The notes under the pieces were generated by a model. That model was not told the DNA's origin. It searched no databases and worked only from the letters and a program-made list of their open reading frames with translations. A stretch of 8,102 nt of DNA from Burkholderiales bacterium (GTDB lineage Bacteria > Pseudomonadota > Gammaproteobacteria > Burkholderiales > Burkholderiaceae_D), in the NCBI GenBank assembly GCA_016197345.1, contig JACPVY010000441.1, positions 1 through 8,102 of the forward strand. The letters run 5' to 3'. Shown piece by piece: positions 1 to 6,496 of this stretch; the stretch's first letter is position 1, and each line of letters begins with the position of its first letter. Both the position numbers and the translations under genes were made by a program.

Positions 1-59
1 GCCTAGGACATCACCCTTTCACGGTGAGTACAGGGGTTCGAATCCCCTTGGGGACGCCA
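1..59 (+). tRNA. tRNA-Glu (anticodon TTC), 5' part missing
   Basis: This is the 3' portion of a glutamate tRNA, cut by the window edge. The anticodon stem TCACC/GGTGA (11-15 and 23-27) encloses the loop CTTTCAC, which places anticodon TTC at 18-20. The T arm is AGGGG-TTCGAAT-CCCCT (32-48). It is followed by the 3' acceptor strand TGGGGAC (49-55), discriminator G56 and an encoded CCA (57-59). The D-stem and 5' acceptor strand lie mostly outside the window. The sequence closely matches bacterial tRNA-Glu as I remember it. Confidence 0.95.
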
Positions 60-67
60 GTAAAAAG

Positions 68-110
68 AAACGCCACGCGAGCATTGCTTAGCGTGGCGTT
101 TTATTTTTCT
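68..110 (+). terminator. Rho-independent terminator after tRNA-Glu
   Basis: An 8-bp perfect stem, CGCCACGC (71-78) with GCGTGGCG (91-98), is extended by AAA/TTT pairs (68-70 with 99-101). The loop is 12 nt, and a T-rich tail follows (99-108, interrupted by one A). It lies 8 nt after the tRNA CCA end and so should end the tRNA transcript before earP. Confidence 0.85.
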
Positions 111-162
111 CTTCCGATTTTTCGATTATTTCTCGCTTTCATTTTTTTCCTGCGTGTTCGCT

Positions 163-1326
163 ATGGCCTTGCACACTCTCGCTCTGTTTTGTCGTGTTGT
201 CGATAATTTCGGTGATATTGGTGTGTGTTGGCGTTTGGCGCGCCAATTGCAGCGCGAATATAGCGTTCAAGTGCAGTTGTGGGTCGATGATTTGCGTAGT
301 TTTCAAACGCTATGCCCACAAGTGGATGTCAATGCCGTACGCCAGAGCGTGTTTGGCATCGACATTTTGCATTGGTGCGATGCCGCACTAGATTTGCTCA
401 GCAGCGGGGAGGTTGCTGTAAGTGAGGCGGTGATCGAAGGCTTTGGTTGCGCTTTGCCAGAAGCCTATTTTGCGCAGATGCGAACGCAAGCGCGAGCGCC
501 CGTGTGGCTGAATCTCGAATACCTGAGCGCTGAATCTTGGGTCGAATCGTGCCATGCTTTGCCCTCTATTCATCCGCAAACTGGCATGCGCAAACATTTC
601 TTCTTCCCTGGGTTTTCGGCGCAGACGGGCGGTTTGTTGGCCGAATCGGATCTCGCAGCGAGACGAACGGCCTTCCAAGCGAATACAATCGCGCAACAAC
701 ATTTTTGGCAATCCTTGCCTTTGCAACCCGCCTCAGATGAAATCAACATCGGCCTGTTTTGCTACCCCGGCGCGCCGCTAGCGGAATTATTCGACGCATG
801 GCAGAGCGGGCCGCAAAAAATTCTATGCAGTGTCGCACAAGGTGTTGTAAGCGAAAAAATAGCCGCGTTTTTACAGCAGCCAGCACTTGCAGGCGCGCAT
901 GGCGCACGCGGCAATCTGCGCTTGCAAGTGCTGCCGTTTATCGAGCAAAGTGCGTACGACCAATTGCTCTGGGCGATGGATCTCAACTTCGTGCGGGGTG
1001 AAGATTCTTTCGTGCGCGCACAATGGGCGGCGCGGCCTATGCTCTGGCACATTTACCCGCAAGAAGAGGGCGCGCATCTCGATAAGCTAGATGCCTTTTT
1101 AGCCCGCTATTCTAGTGAGATGAGTCCTGAGCTTGCGAGCGCCTGCCGTGAGATGTCTTTGATGTGGAATGGCGTAGGGCAGCTTGAACAATTGGCGGCG
1201 AGTTGGCAGCGCTATTGCACGCTATTGCCACAATTTCGGCAGGCGGCGATAGCATGGGAAACAAGCTTGCAGCAAAACGGCCATTTGGCGGCCAATCTCA
1301 TGCAAATGATCGCAAAACTAGCTTAA
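163..1326 (+). CDS. earP: EF-P arginine rhamnosyltransferase EarP
   Basis: EarP (formerly DUF2331; GT104, inverting, GT-B fold) transfers rhamnose from TDP-L-rhamnose to Arg32 of elongation factor P in the cytoplasm. The N-terminal signature FCRVVDNFGDIGVCWRLARQ is clear. Asp14 and Asp18 in DNFGD correspond to the two essential aspartates described for the family (D13/D17 in Pseudomonas putida numbering). The C-terminal lobe has the conserved RGEDSFVRAQWAARP segment with Glu280, matching the essential Glu273. At 387 residues the length is normal. I chose ATG 163 over the in-frame GTG at 154 because family members begin about 6-10 residues before the FC of the signature. Neither start has a clear Shine-Dalgarno, so translation may be weak. 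Its substrate gene efp follows 229 bp downstream in the same direction. No convincing promoter is visible between the tRNA terminator and the start. Confidence 0.95.
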   Translation: MALHTLALFCRVVDNFGDIGVCWRLARQLQREYSVQVQLWVDDLRSFQTLCPQVDVNAVRQSVFGIDILHWCDAALDLLSSGEVAVSEAVIEGFGCALPEAYFAQMRTQARAPVWLNLEYLSAESWVESCHALPSIHPQTGMRKHFFFPGFSAQTGGLLAESDLAARRTAFQANTIAQQHFWQSLPLQPASDEINIGLFCYPGAPLAELFDAWQSGPQKILCSVAQGVVSEKIAAFLQQPALAGAHGARGNLRLQVLPFIEQSAYDQLLWAMDLNFVRGEDSFVRAQWAARPMLWHIYPQEEGAHLDKLDAFLARYSSEMSPELASACREMSLMWNGVGQLEQLAASWQRYCTLLPQFRQAAIAWETSLQQNGHLAANLMQMIAKLA

Positions 1327-1374
1327 ACGACGGGTAATTTCTTCAATGAAATCAGACTTCTGTGTGTGAAAAGA

Positions 1375-1403
1375 CTGCTAGAAGCCTATTTTTGAGTTAA
1401 AAT
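1375..1403 (+). promoter_or_regulatory. candidate efp promoter
   Basis: TAAAAT at 1398-1403 is a good -10 match. The hexamer 17 bp upstream, CTGCTA (1375-1380), is a poor -35. An AT-rich stretch at 1487-1505 (including TATACT at 1500-1505) and TTGACC at 1461-1466 are alternatives, but they are not correctly spaced from each other. The 229-bp gap between earP and efp makes a separate efp promoter likely. Which of these elements is used is uncertain. Confidence 0.3.
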
Positions 1404-1555
1404 GGCGGGCTTTGGTATTGCTGCCCCCGTTGTTGAACCATTAAACCGTTAATCCGTGGTTTGACCCGACCGCTGGATACACTTGGATATATCGCTATAT
1501 ATACTCGTGATCCACCTTACTTTTTATACACCCATTAATTTTACGCAGATACGCT

Positions 1556-2116
1556 ATGAAAACCGCACAAGAAATCAGAGTCGGCAACGTTGTTATGGTC
1601 GATGGTCAACCTTTTGTCGTCATCAAAACCGAATACACCAAATCGGGCCGCAATGCTTCCGTCTGCAAGATGAAGATGAAAAACTTGTTGACCGATGCTG
1701 GCTATGAATCGGTCTATCGTTCGGATGACAAATTCGACGTTATCGTGCTCGACAAGAAAGAAGCGACCTACTCGTATTTCGCTGATCCTTTGTATGTGTT
1801 CATGGACGCTGATTACAACCAATACGAAGTCGAAGGCGAAAACATGGGCGACGCCCTGAATTACCTCGAAGATGGCATGACTTGCGAAGTTGTGTTCTAC
1901 AACGAAAAAGCGATTTCTGTTGATTTGCCAACCACCGTTGTGCGCGAAGTGACCTACACCGAGCCAGCAGTGAAAGGCGATACCTCCGGTAAAGTCATGA
2001 AACCAGCGCAAATCTCGACTGGCTTCAACATTCCAGTGCCATTGTTCGTGGAACAAGGCGATCGTATCGAAATCGATACCCGTACTGGCGAATACCGCAG
2101 CCGTTCCAACAAGTAA
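1556..2116 (+). CDS. efp: Elongation factor P
   Basis: EF-P binds between the ribosomal P and E sites and stimulates peptide-bond formation when ribosomes stall on consecutive prolines. The 186-residue protein has normal length and three domains: an N-terminal KOW-like domain (about 1-62), a central OB domain (about 66-126) and a C-terminal OB domain (about 130-186). The modification-site loop reads KSGRNAS with Arg32 at the tip. This is the arginine class modified by EarP, not the lysine class modified by EpmA/EpmB. The C-terminal EF-P signature region is present ([20 protein letters not shown]). ATG 1556 gives the usual [11 protein letters not shown] start, though no strong Shine-Dalgarno precedes it. 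earP lies upstream, and a strong terminator closes the gene. Confidence 0.98.
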   Translation: MKTAQEIRVGNVVMVDGQPFVVIKTEYTKSGRNASVCKMKMKNLLTDAGYESVYRSDDKFDVIVLDKKEATYSYFADPLYVFMDADYNQYEVEGENMGDALNYLEDGMTCEVVFYNEKAISVDLPTTVVREVTYTEPAVKGDTSGKVMKPAQISTGFNIPVPLFVEQGDRIEIDTRTGEYRSRSNK

Positions 2117-2151
2117 TTCCTGCCTAGCGCTAGATGCTTAGCGTGCTACAA

Positions 2152-2185
2152 AAAAAACCTGCCTTAACTTGGGCAGGTTTTTTTT
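2152..2185 (+). terminator. Rho-independent terminator of efp
   Basis: The core stem is CCTGCC (2158-2163) with GGCAGG (2172-2177) around an 8-nt loop. An A run on the 5' side (2152-2157) pairs with the T run that follows (2178-2185). Eight consecutive Ts after a GC-rich stem make a textbook terminator, 36 nt past the efp stop. The A/T symmetry could let it work in both directions, but no leftward gene ends here. Confidence 0.93.
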
Positions 2186-2348
2186 CGCCGAAAAAGTGGA
2201 TGGGAAGCTGTAGAAAAGGGGGGGATACAAGTTGTAAGTCCTGACCGCGATGGAATTTAGTATCGCGATTTGATACTTGATACGCCAAACGAGCAGACTG
2301 TCGCCACAATGCTACATTACAGCCACCTCAACCACTTCGGTCAATATC

Positions 2349-2795
2349 ATGGCACAGCAAATCTTTATTCGGCGCGATACCAGTAGCTGGTTTTTTCAAG
2401 TATGGGTTTCCTTTGCAGCGGCAGTTTTGTTATGTGGCTATGGCGTCTTGAATTTGCCGCTAGAAGGTATCAACCGCATTTTCCTCGCCATGGGTTTTTG
2501 TTTTACCTTATTCGCGAGTTTTGCGCTGTCAAAAAGCATACGCGACAATCAAGATGAGAAAGTCGATACGTCGCTGTGGCGTATGCAGGTTTGGTTTGCT
2601 TTTGGGATTTCATTGGCACTGTTGATTTGGGGTTTATCGATGATGAAAGTTGATCCCGCACATTTAGGCTATATGCTCGCTTCTGGTTTGTTTTTGATTT
2701 CGGCTACGTTCACGTTAGCGAAAACGATACGAGACAATCACGATGCCGATGTGATGATGCAAAATGCGGATGTCCATCAAGCGCGGGAGCAGTAA
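2349..2795 (+). CDS. YiaA/YiaB-family inner-membrane protein (two tandem YiaAB domains)
   Basis: This 148-residue protein has two copies of the YiaAB two-helix domain, a family of unknown biochemical role. Copy one (about 12-70) has FFQVWVSF, a helix, LAMGFCFTLFASFALSKSIRDN and an acidic end. Copy two (about 76-134) has RMQVWFAF, a helix, then LFLISATFTLAKTIRDNHDAD. The hallmark (A/S)K(T/S)IRDN motif occurs in both copies (R65-D66-N67 and R128-D129-N130). Four membrane helices are expected near 14-34, 44-62, 80-98 and 104-124. The frame is open back to a TTG at 2277, but those 24 extra residues do not look like the family, so I prefer ATG 2349. No clear Shine-Dalgarno was found. The gene stands alone between the efp terminator and a convergent terminator. 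Confidence 0.88.
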   Translation: MAQQIFIRRDTSSWFFQVWVSFAAAVLLCGYGVLNLPLEGINRIFLAMGFCFTLFASFALSKSIRDNQDEKVDTSLWRMQVWFAFGISLALLIWGLSMMKVDPAHLGYMLASGLFLISATFTLAKTIRDNHDADVMMQNADVHQAREQ

Positions 2796-2824
2796 GCCCT
2801 GTACGCCCTCATTGATATTTCCAC

Positions 2825-2852
2825 AAAATCGCGCTATTCAGCGCGATTTTTC
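2825..2852 (+). terminator. terminator between convergent genes
   Basis: A perfect 10-bp stem, AAAATCGCGC (2825-2834) with GCGCGATTTT (2841-2850), encloses loop TATTCA, and one more T follows on the + strand. It lies 30 nt past the YiaAB stop. The stop codon of the leftward gene (TCA read on +, 2838-2840) sits in the loop, so one arm is coding sequence for that gene. On the - strand the stem also ends in TTTT, so it may terminate both transcripts, more strongly for the + strand. Confidence 0.8.
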
Positions 2853-3701
2853 TTGTAGAAACCGTTGTTGCAGCAATAATTTCTGTGCGTCTTGCTGCAG
2901 CAGCGCGTGCTGTAATTCTTGAAGTTTCTCTAGTATCAATTGCAATTGACCATGCAATAATTTCTCTGCTGTGATGCCGCTTTCATCGAGTGCTAGCGTT
3001 TGGCTATGCGCTGGAATGGCACAAAAGGCATGCAAAGCATCTGGCACATAGCGCAGCACCGATTGCGAAATATAAAAACAATCTTCCACGCTGAGCAAAA
3101 ATTCCTGCTTGATCTGTGGCATGCGTGGCAACAACACCGCTAAGGCGCTTTTGATGGCCTGCAACTGAGCGCAACTATCTGCCGTTAAGCGTGGCGTATA
3201 TTCTTTCACGCAAAGATCAAATTGTCGTGCCAAATCCATTTCTTGTGAAATTGTGCGTTCGGTGCGCTGCCGTACTATTTGGTGGCCCAGCGCGAAACCT
3301 GCTGCATAGCCAACTAGCGCAACGCTAGCAGCGATAAGCACTGGTGCACCTAATAGTAAGCTCGTGGCAGTCGTGCCAACTAAGCTAGAAGCCGCCACCG
3401 CATGCCTTAGCCAATTGTTACGAGGCTCTTGCGCTAGCGCTTGACGGCCAAGCTGTTGCACGAGCGGCGCCCCCATTCCATGCAATCGATGCGCGAGCAA
3501 GGCACGTTTTTTTGCGATAGCGGAGCTTGGAGCAGCAGGCGCTTGCGCACGCTTTTTCAGTGCTTTGTTTGAGCTAGCGGAGACTGCAATCCAGCCAGTT
3601 TTGTCTTTACCAGAAGGGGGCGGCATGAGGCAGATTAGAGAAAAAGATGTCTGCAGTTTACGCTGTTTTGGCCATTCCGACAGCGAAAGAAATTTGCGCA
3701 T
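2838..3701 (-). CDS. unrecognised protein with hydrophobic hairpin and helical C-terminal domain
   Basis: I do not recognise this 287-residue protein with certainty. Residues 1-95 are basic and rich in Ala, Lys and Gln, with no signal peptide. Residues about 101-143 form a long hydrophobic stretch with Gly-Ala-Pro in the middle, suggesting two membrane helices in a hairpin. Residues 144-287 look all-helical. They include VLRYVPDALHAFCAIP (215-230), an LLHGQLQLILEKLQEL helix (248-263) and a Gln/Leu-rich tail that could form a coiled coil. A 'YxPDALxAFxxIP ... LxxQLxLIxxxL' arrangement occurs, as I recall, in uncharacterised bacterial proteins loosely compared to XpaC-like ones, but I cannot confirm this. 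The start is uncertain: ATG 3701, or in-frame ATG 3626 (262 residues). Neither has a Shine-Dalgarno. It lies about 100 bp downstream of the PEP-CTERM gene with no visible terminator between, so co-transcription is possible. Confidence 0.7.
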   Translation of the reverse strand: MRKFLSLSEWPKQRKLQTSFSLICLMPPPSGKDKTGWIAVSASSNKALKKRAQAPAAPSSAIAKKRALLAHRLHGMGAPLVQQLGRQALAQEPRNNWLRHAVAASSLVGTTATSLLLGAPVLIAASVALVGYAAGFALGHQIVRQRTERTISQEMDLARQFDLCVKEYTPRLTADSCAQLQAIKSALAVLLPRMPQIKQEFLLSVEDCFYISQSVLRYVPDALHAFCAIPAHSQTLALDESGITAEKLLHGQLQLILEKLQELQHALLQQDAQKLLLQQRFLQEKSR

Positions 3702-3803
3702 TAAAATGGGCCGTAATGCAAGTTTCTACTCGCATTCGGCCCCGCAACATCCTAACACCTAGCGCGCTTACGCTTGCTTAAGAGATGTCTATGCGATGGA
3801 TTT

Positions 3804-4484
3804 TCAGTGCTTGCCTTTATTGGCACTCCGTTTTTGCAAAGCCACCAATGCGAGTAAGCCGAAACCCATCATGGCGTAAGTCTCTGGCTCTGGTACGGCG
3901 GCAACGTGCGTTTCGCTAGTGAAGGCCATTTTGTAGTCACCCTGTTGGTAGTTGTAGTAGTCAATGCCGCTAACGTCGTAAAGCCGCACTTTCTCGTCGG
4001 CATCGAGATAACCCCCACCAATTTGTAGCGTATTCATTTCATGCTCGGTCGATGCATCGAACATCATCCAAACTTTGCTTGGTGTTTCTTTGCTTATATC
4101 GCGATCAAACCAGATATGCGCGGTATAACCGCCGCCGATATTCCGCTCTGCCAATTGCGCTGGTTGATAGACGTGGTCACCAATTTTGATGTTGGAGGCG
4201 ACAATGCTGGAAGCCGAATAGCCAAATAAATCTTGGCCAGCAGTCATTTGGCCTTGTATGACTTGCCCGCTTTGCACGTGAACGAAATGGTCGTTTTTTT
4301 CCGTATCAAATTTGATGCGATAGTCAAATGCGACGCTAGGGCCTGGAACACCAAAAATCTCACTGCCCATAACAAGGTCATACGTTCCATTAAAGGAAAG
4401 GTCAACAATCTTCGCTTGTGCCGGGAGGGCTGCGCAAGCGAAAGCAAGTGTGGAAAGTGCAAAAAGCTGTTTGCGTAAAGACAT
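3804..4484 (-). CDS. PEP-CTERM sorting-domain protein
   Basis: This is a secreted or surface protein of 226 residues. Residues 1-24 are a Sec signal peptide: a basic start (SLRKQ), a hydrophobic core and an ALPAQA cleavage site before Lys25. Residues 25-195 form a predicted beta-rich secreted domain with many Tyr, Gly and Asp residues, and no enzymatic motif was recognised. The C-terminus is a typical PEP-CTERM signal: VPEPETY (PEP at 198-200), a hydrophobic helix (about 203-216) and a basic tail QKRSANKGKH. In this family an exosortase (EpsH/XrtA-like) processes the protein at the PEP motif during export, often with exopolysaccharide production. No exosortase is in the window, as is common because substrates are scattered in the genome. 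AAGGGA (4491-4496 on the - strand), 6 nt before the ATG, supports the start. Its specific function is unknown. Confidence 0.92.
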   Translation of the reverse strand: MSLRKQLFALSTLAFACAALPAQAKIVDLSFNGTYDLVMGSEIFGVPGPSVAFDYRIKFDTEKNDHFVHVQSGQVIQGQMTAGQDLFGYSASSIVASNIKIGDHVYQPAQLAERNIGGGYTAHIWFDRDISKETPSKVWMMFDASTEHEMNTLQIGGGYLDADEKVRLYDVSGIDYYNYQQGDYKMAFTSETHVAAVPEPETYAMMGFGLLALVALQKRSANKGKH

Positions 4485-4532
4485 TTGAAATCCCTTGAAT
4501 AATATTTTTGAAAAATCCCTGTTTAAACAAGG
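4484..4532 (-). promoter_or_regulatory. leader of the PEP-CTERM gene: direct repeat and palindrome
   Basis: The sequence just upstream of the PEP-CTERM start holds two similar elements, read on +: TTTGAAATCCCT (4484-4495, containing the Shine-Dalgarno) and TTTGAAAAATCCCT (4507-4520). Abutting the second is the palindrome TGTTTAAACA (4520-4529). It extends to CCCTGTTTAAACAAGG (4517-4532) with one mismatched pair, about 35 nt from the start codon. A regulator binding here could control transcription or translation. This is inferred from symmetry and position, and no known operator consensus was recognised. Confidence 0.3.
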
Positions 4533-5001
4533 ATGATGGGGTTCAATACGGCAGCTCGTTGAAAGCCAAGGCAGGGCTTTTTCCAGCAGGCTGCAATCCG
4601 ACTACACATCCGGCAGCGATAGCATAGCGTTTCATGCCACCACAAATTTAATTTGATAGGCTGTTCTTGTGACAGCTAAAGAGAGGGCATTTTGCCATTC
4701 TGCAAGACGCCATGACAACCATCTTTTGCCACTATTTATTGAAAAATATGTAAGCATACGTACGATTTCCTGGCTGGAGGAAATTGCTTTACATGGTGGA
4801 TCAATCGTGTTAATTGCCCGTGCTAAACATGGATTCGTAGTGTCCTTGCTAAATCGCTTGAGCGCCAACGCATGGCAACGACCTTGCCAAGAATTGCTCG
4901 ATTCAAGAGCCAGCACGATGCTAGCGCAATCCTCTGCATAGTGGCGATGCGAGCGGTCAACGAGCCTATGGAGTACTGAAAGCCTGGTGTTGTCATGCCA
5001 A
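4485..5001. other. 517-base stretch without a convincing gene
   Basis: The PEP-CTERM leader elements occupy the left end. Beyond about 4600 there are overlapping open frames on both strands: + 4669-4941 (90 codons from a GTG) and - 4632-4916 (94 codons from a GTG). None shows a recognisable domain, a good Shine-Dalgarno or obvious coding character, and they overlap antisense. No clear terminator was found after the leftward SDFE-repeat gene, which ends at 5002. The stretch may be plain intergenic DNA, decayed coding sequence, or hold an undetected small RNA. Confidence 0.5.
4570..4585 (-). promoter_or_regulatory. weak sigma-54-like -24/-12 site upstream of the PEP-CTERM gene
   Basis: On the - strand the sequence reads TGGAAAAAGCCCTGCC. 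It has the invariant GG and GC separated by 10 bases, as in the sigma-54 consensus TGGCAC-N5-TTGC, but it misses several other consensus bases. PEP-CTERM genes in several betaproteobacteria are controlled by the PrsK/PrsR two-component system with RpoN, which is why the site deserves mention. If used, transcription would start around 4559, about 75 nt before the ATG. Confidence 0.2.
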
Positions 5002-6303
5002 TCAAGTTTGCCGCGCTAACAACGCTCTTTCTGCTTTGTCACGTTCAAAATCCCCTAACTGCGCCGCAGTTTTGTGGTAGCGCTGCTGTAATTGCGGGTC
5101 ATTTGGCAGATGTTTGGCTATCGTTTGCAAGACTTCTCTGACTTCAAAATCAGAACCCATGCCTTGCATCGCATCGAAGACCGCAGACCATTCAGCATTT
5201 GCGAGAGTAGTGCCATTGATAATCGTCACTAGCGCGGAGCGCCTTTCGAAATCTGAATCGATGCCCTTGCACGAGGCTAGATAAGCCTGGATCAGCTTCG
5301 GTTCGTTGTGCTGGATATGGCCTGCTAAAAATTCTAAAGCGCTACGGCGTTCGAAGTCTGAATTGATTTGATTGCTGGCCTGAAGCGCGGTAGCGATAAG
5401 CGCTTCTGACGTGGCATCGCGACCACCAATTGCTTCAATTGTGTGGCGAATTTCAAAATCCGATTCTATGGTTTGGATACTGCCTAACCATGCTTGCAAT
5501 ACTGTGTCGTTATCGACAAGTTTGGGCATCGCATGCTGGAGCAGCGCCGCATGTTCAAAATCAGATTGAATATTGGCACTTTGCTTGAGTAGCTCAACTT
5601 GGCTGGAAGCATCTAAATTCTGTTTGGTGATTACTGCTTTGAGCAGTCTGCTGGTTTCATAGCTATCGTTCATTTTTGAAGTGAACGCCAGCAAACGCTG
5701 TATTTGTTTAGGCTCTAATTGCACCTGACTGACCAAGGCGATGCCATATTTAGCGCGAGAATGGGACGAGCGTATCAAATCGATTTCGTTCAATACCATA
5801 TCGGCACCGCCGCGTGTCAGCAAACTAGCAACGCGCGTCTTAGCGTGGTTGCCGCTTTCACGTAGCAAGATTGGGATGACGCCAGCTAGCCAACGTCTGG
5901 CTTGAGCGTCCGCTGCATGTTGACGGCCGTTATACGAGAAGTTTTGTACGATGTGCTTATTTTCATCGAGAGAAAAATCGACGCGCCAGTATTGTGAGCC
6001 GCGTTTTTCTTCAATTGTGGCATTGTCACTGAGCGAGGCGACGCTTGTTTCGTCGCTACTAAAACCGAGCTTGCCGTGTGCTACTAAGCGCAATTCGCCA
6101 TGCGCGCCTATCCCATTATTATCTTGCCCAGCCTCTTCACTCAGCCGTATCTGAAACGAATTTTGGTGATCACGCAAATTTTTCAGTGTCGTTAGTAATT
6201 CGTCGTTTTGCACCAAATTGAATACCACCGAACCTAGCACGCATAAAACGATGCCAGGCAAAACCAATTTGAAAAAGAATGAGGTGCGTGAAGCTGGTGT
6301 CAT
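5002..6303 (-). CDS. membrane-anchored SDFE-repeat solenoid protein
   Basis: A 433-residue protein of unknown function. Residues about 9-31 form a single uncleaved-looking hydrophobic anchor (FFFKLVLPGIVLCVLGSVVF), so the rest is probably periplasmic. Residues 47-150 look like a small beta domain (ELRLVAHGKLGFSSDET, then YWRVDFSLDE) ending in the helix RRWLAGVIPILLRESG. Residues 155-433 are a helical solenoid. It begins TRVASLLTRGGADMVLNEI and continues with eight units whose hallmark SDFE or a variant lies at residues 179, 213, 247, 281, 315, 350, 384 and 417. I recall the same beta domain and SDY/FE repeats at the C-termini of M56/BlaR1-like metallopeptidases and in stand-alone proteins of proteobacteria. 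No peptidase motif (HExxH) is present here. ATG 6303 is chosen because AAGAAGG (6311-6317) lies 7 nt upstream and the anchor follows directly. The frame is open to 6528, but that 75-residue extension looks non-coding. It is divergent from the WGR-domain gene. Confidence 0.85.
   Translation of the reverse strand: MTPASRTSFFFKLVLPGIVLCVLGSVVFNLVQNDELLTTLKNLRDHQNSFQIRLSEEAGQDNNGIGAHGELRLVAHGKLGFSSDETSVASLSDNATIEEKRGSQYWRVDFSLDENKHIVQNFSYNGRQHAADAQARRWLAGVIPILLRESGNHAKTRVASLLTRGGADMVLNEIDLIRSSHSRAKYGIALVSQVQLEPKQIQRLLAFTSKMNDSYETSRLLKAVITKQNLDASSQVELLKQSANIQSDFEHAALLQHAMPKLVDNDTVLQAWLGSIQTIESDFEIRHTIEAIGGRDATSEALIATALQASNQINSDFERRSALEFLAGHIQHNEPKLIQAYLASCKGIDSDFERRSALVTIINGTTLANAEWSAVFDAMQGMGSDFEVREVLQTIAKHLPNDPQLQQRYHKTAAQLGDFERDKAERALLARQT
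5044..5769 (-). repeat. eight tandem coding repeats of about 102 bp (34 residues)
   Basis: Within the SDFE-repeat gene the hallmark recurs at residues 179 (SSHSRAKY), 213 (DSYETSR), 247 (SDFEHAA), 281 (SDFEIRH), 315 (SDFERRS), 350 (SDFERRS), 384 (SDFEVRE) and 417 (GDFERDK). Spacings are 34, 34, 34, 34, 35, 34 and 33 residues. The first two units are the most diverged. At DNA level the + strand shows TTCAAAATC or close variants at each site, while the rest of each unit is divergent, so the repeat is old at protein level and not a recent DNA duplication. Confidence 0.9.
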
Positions 6304-6310
6304 AGCGTAA

Positions 6311-6317
6311 CCTTCTT
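6311..6317 (-). promoter_or_regulatory. ribosome binding site of the SDFE-repeat gene
   Basis: AAGAAGG on the - strand lies 7 nt before the ATG whose first base is 6303. It decides the start in favour of this codon over upstream in-frame codons reaching 6528. Confidence 0.75.
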
Positions 6318-6347
6318 GGCGATAGAGGAGAGTGCTGGAATGGTGGA

Positions 6348-6376
6348 ATTTTGCGGTATCTGCATTGCCTTCGCAA
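6348..6376 (-). promoter_or_regulatory. candidate promoter of the SDFE-repeat gene
   Basis: On the - strand TTGCGA (6371-6376) and CAAAAT (6348-6353) are separated by exactly 17 bp. The implied transcription start lies about 40 nt before the ATG. The hexamers match the sigma-70 consensus only moderately, so this is tentative. Confidence 0.3.
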
Positions 6377-6496
6377 AGCAGATGCGACGAATGACTGAAT
6401 TGACGGGCTGAATGACGCGATTTGCTGGATTTTCGGTTGCATACCCGGGAGCCGCTGTATTGTCCCGCGCGATAAAGCTTAGCGGATGTCGTCGTG

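Noticed and set aside
24..206. Open frame across the tRNA end, its terminator and the earP start
   Set aside because: It overlaps a structural RNA and a terminator and shares no recognisable protein feature. It is a chance frame.
1541..2056. Long open frame (171 codons) antisense to efp
   Set aside because: Its His/Phe/Val-rich product is the typical reverse-strand shadow of a real gene, and efp is unambiguous.
2218..2224. Run of seven Gs upstream of the YiaAB gene as a phase-variation tract
   Set aside because: It is short, lies about 125 bp before the start codon and is not within an obvious promoter spacer.
2277..2348. TTG start giving 24 extra residues to the YiaAB protein
   Set aside because: The added residues do not resemble the family, TTG is a rare start, and ATG 2349 begins just before the first domain.
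3696..3707. TTAAAAT on the + strand near 3701 as a rightward promoter
   Set aside because: It lacks a good -35, has no + strand gene downstream, and overlaps the start of the leftward gene.
5044..5769. Regularly spaced TTCAAAATC-like words as a CRISPR-like or DNA repeat array
   Set aside because: The words are the codons of the SDFE motif in a protein repeat. The intervening sequence is coding and the repeats are far too short and variable for CRISPR.
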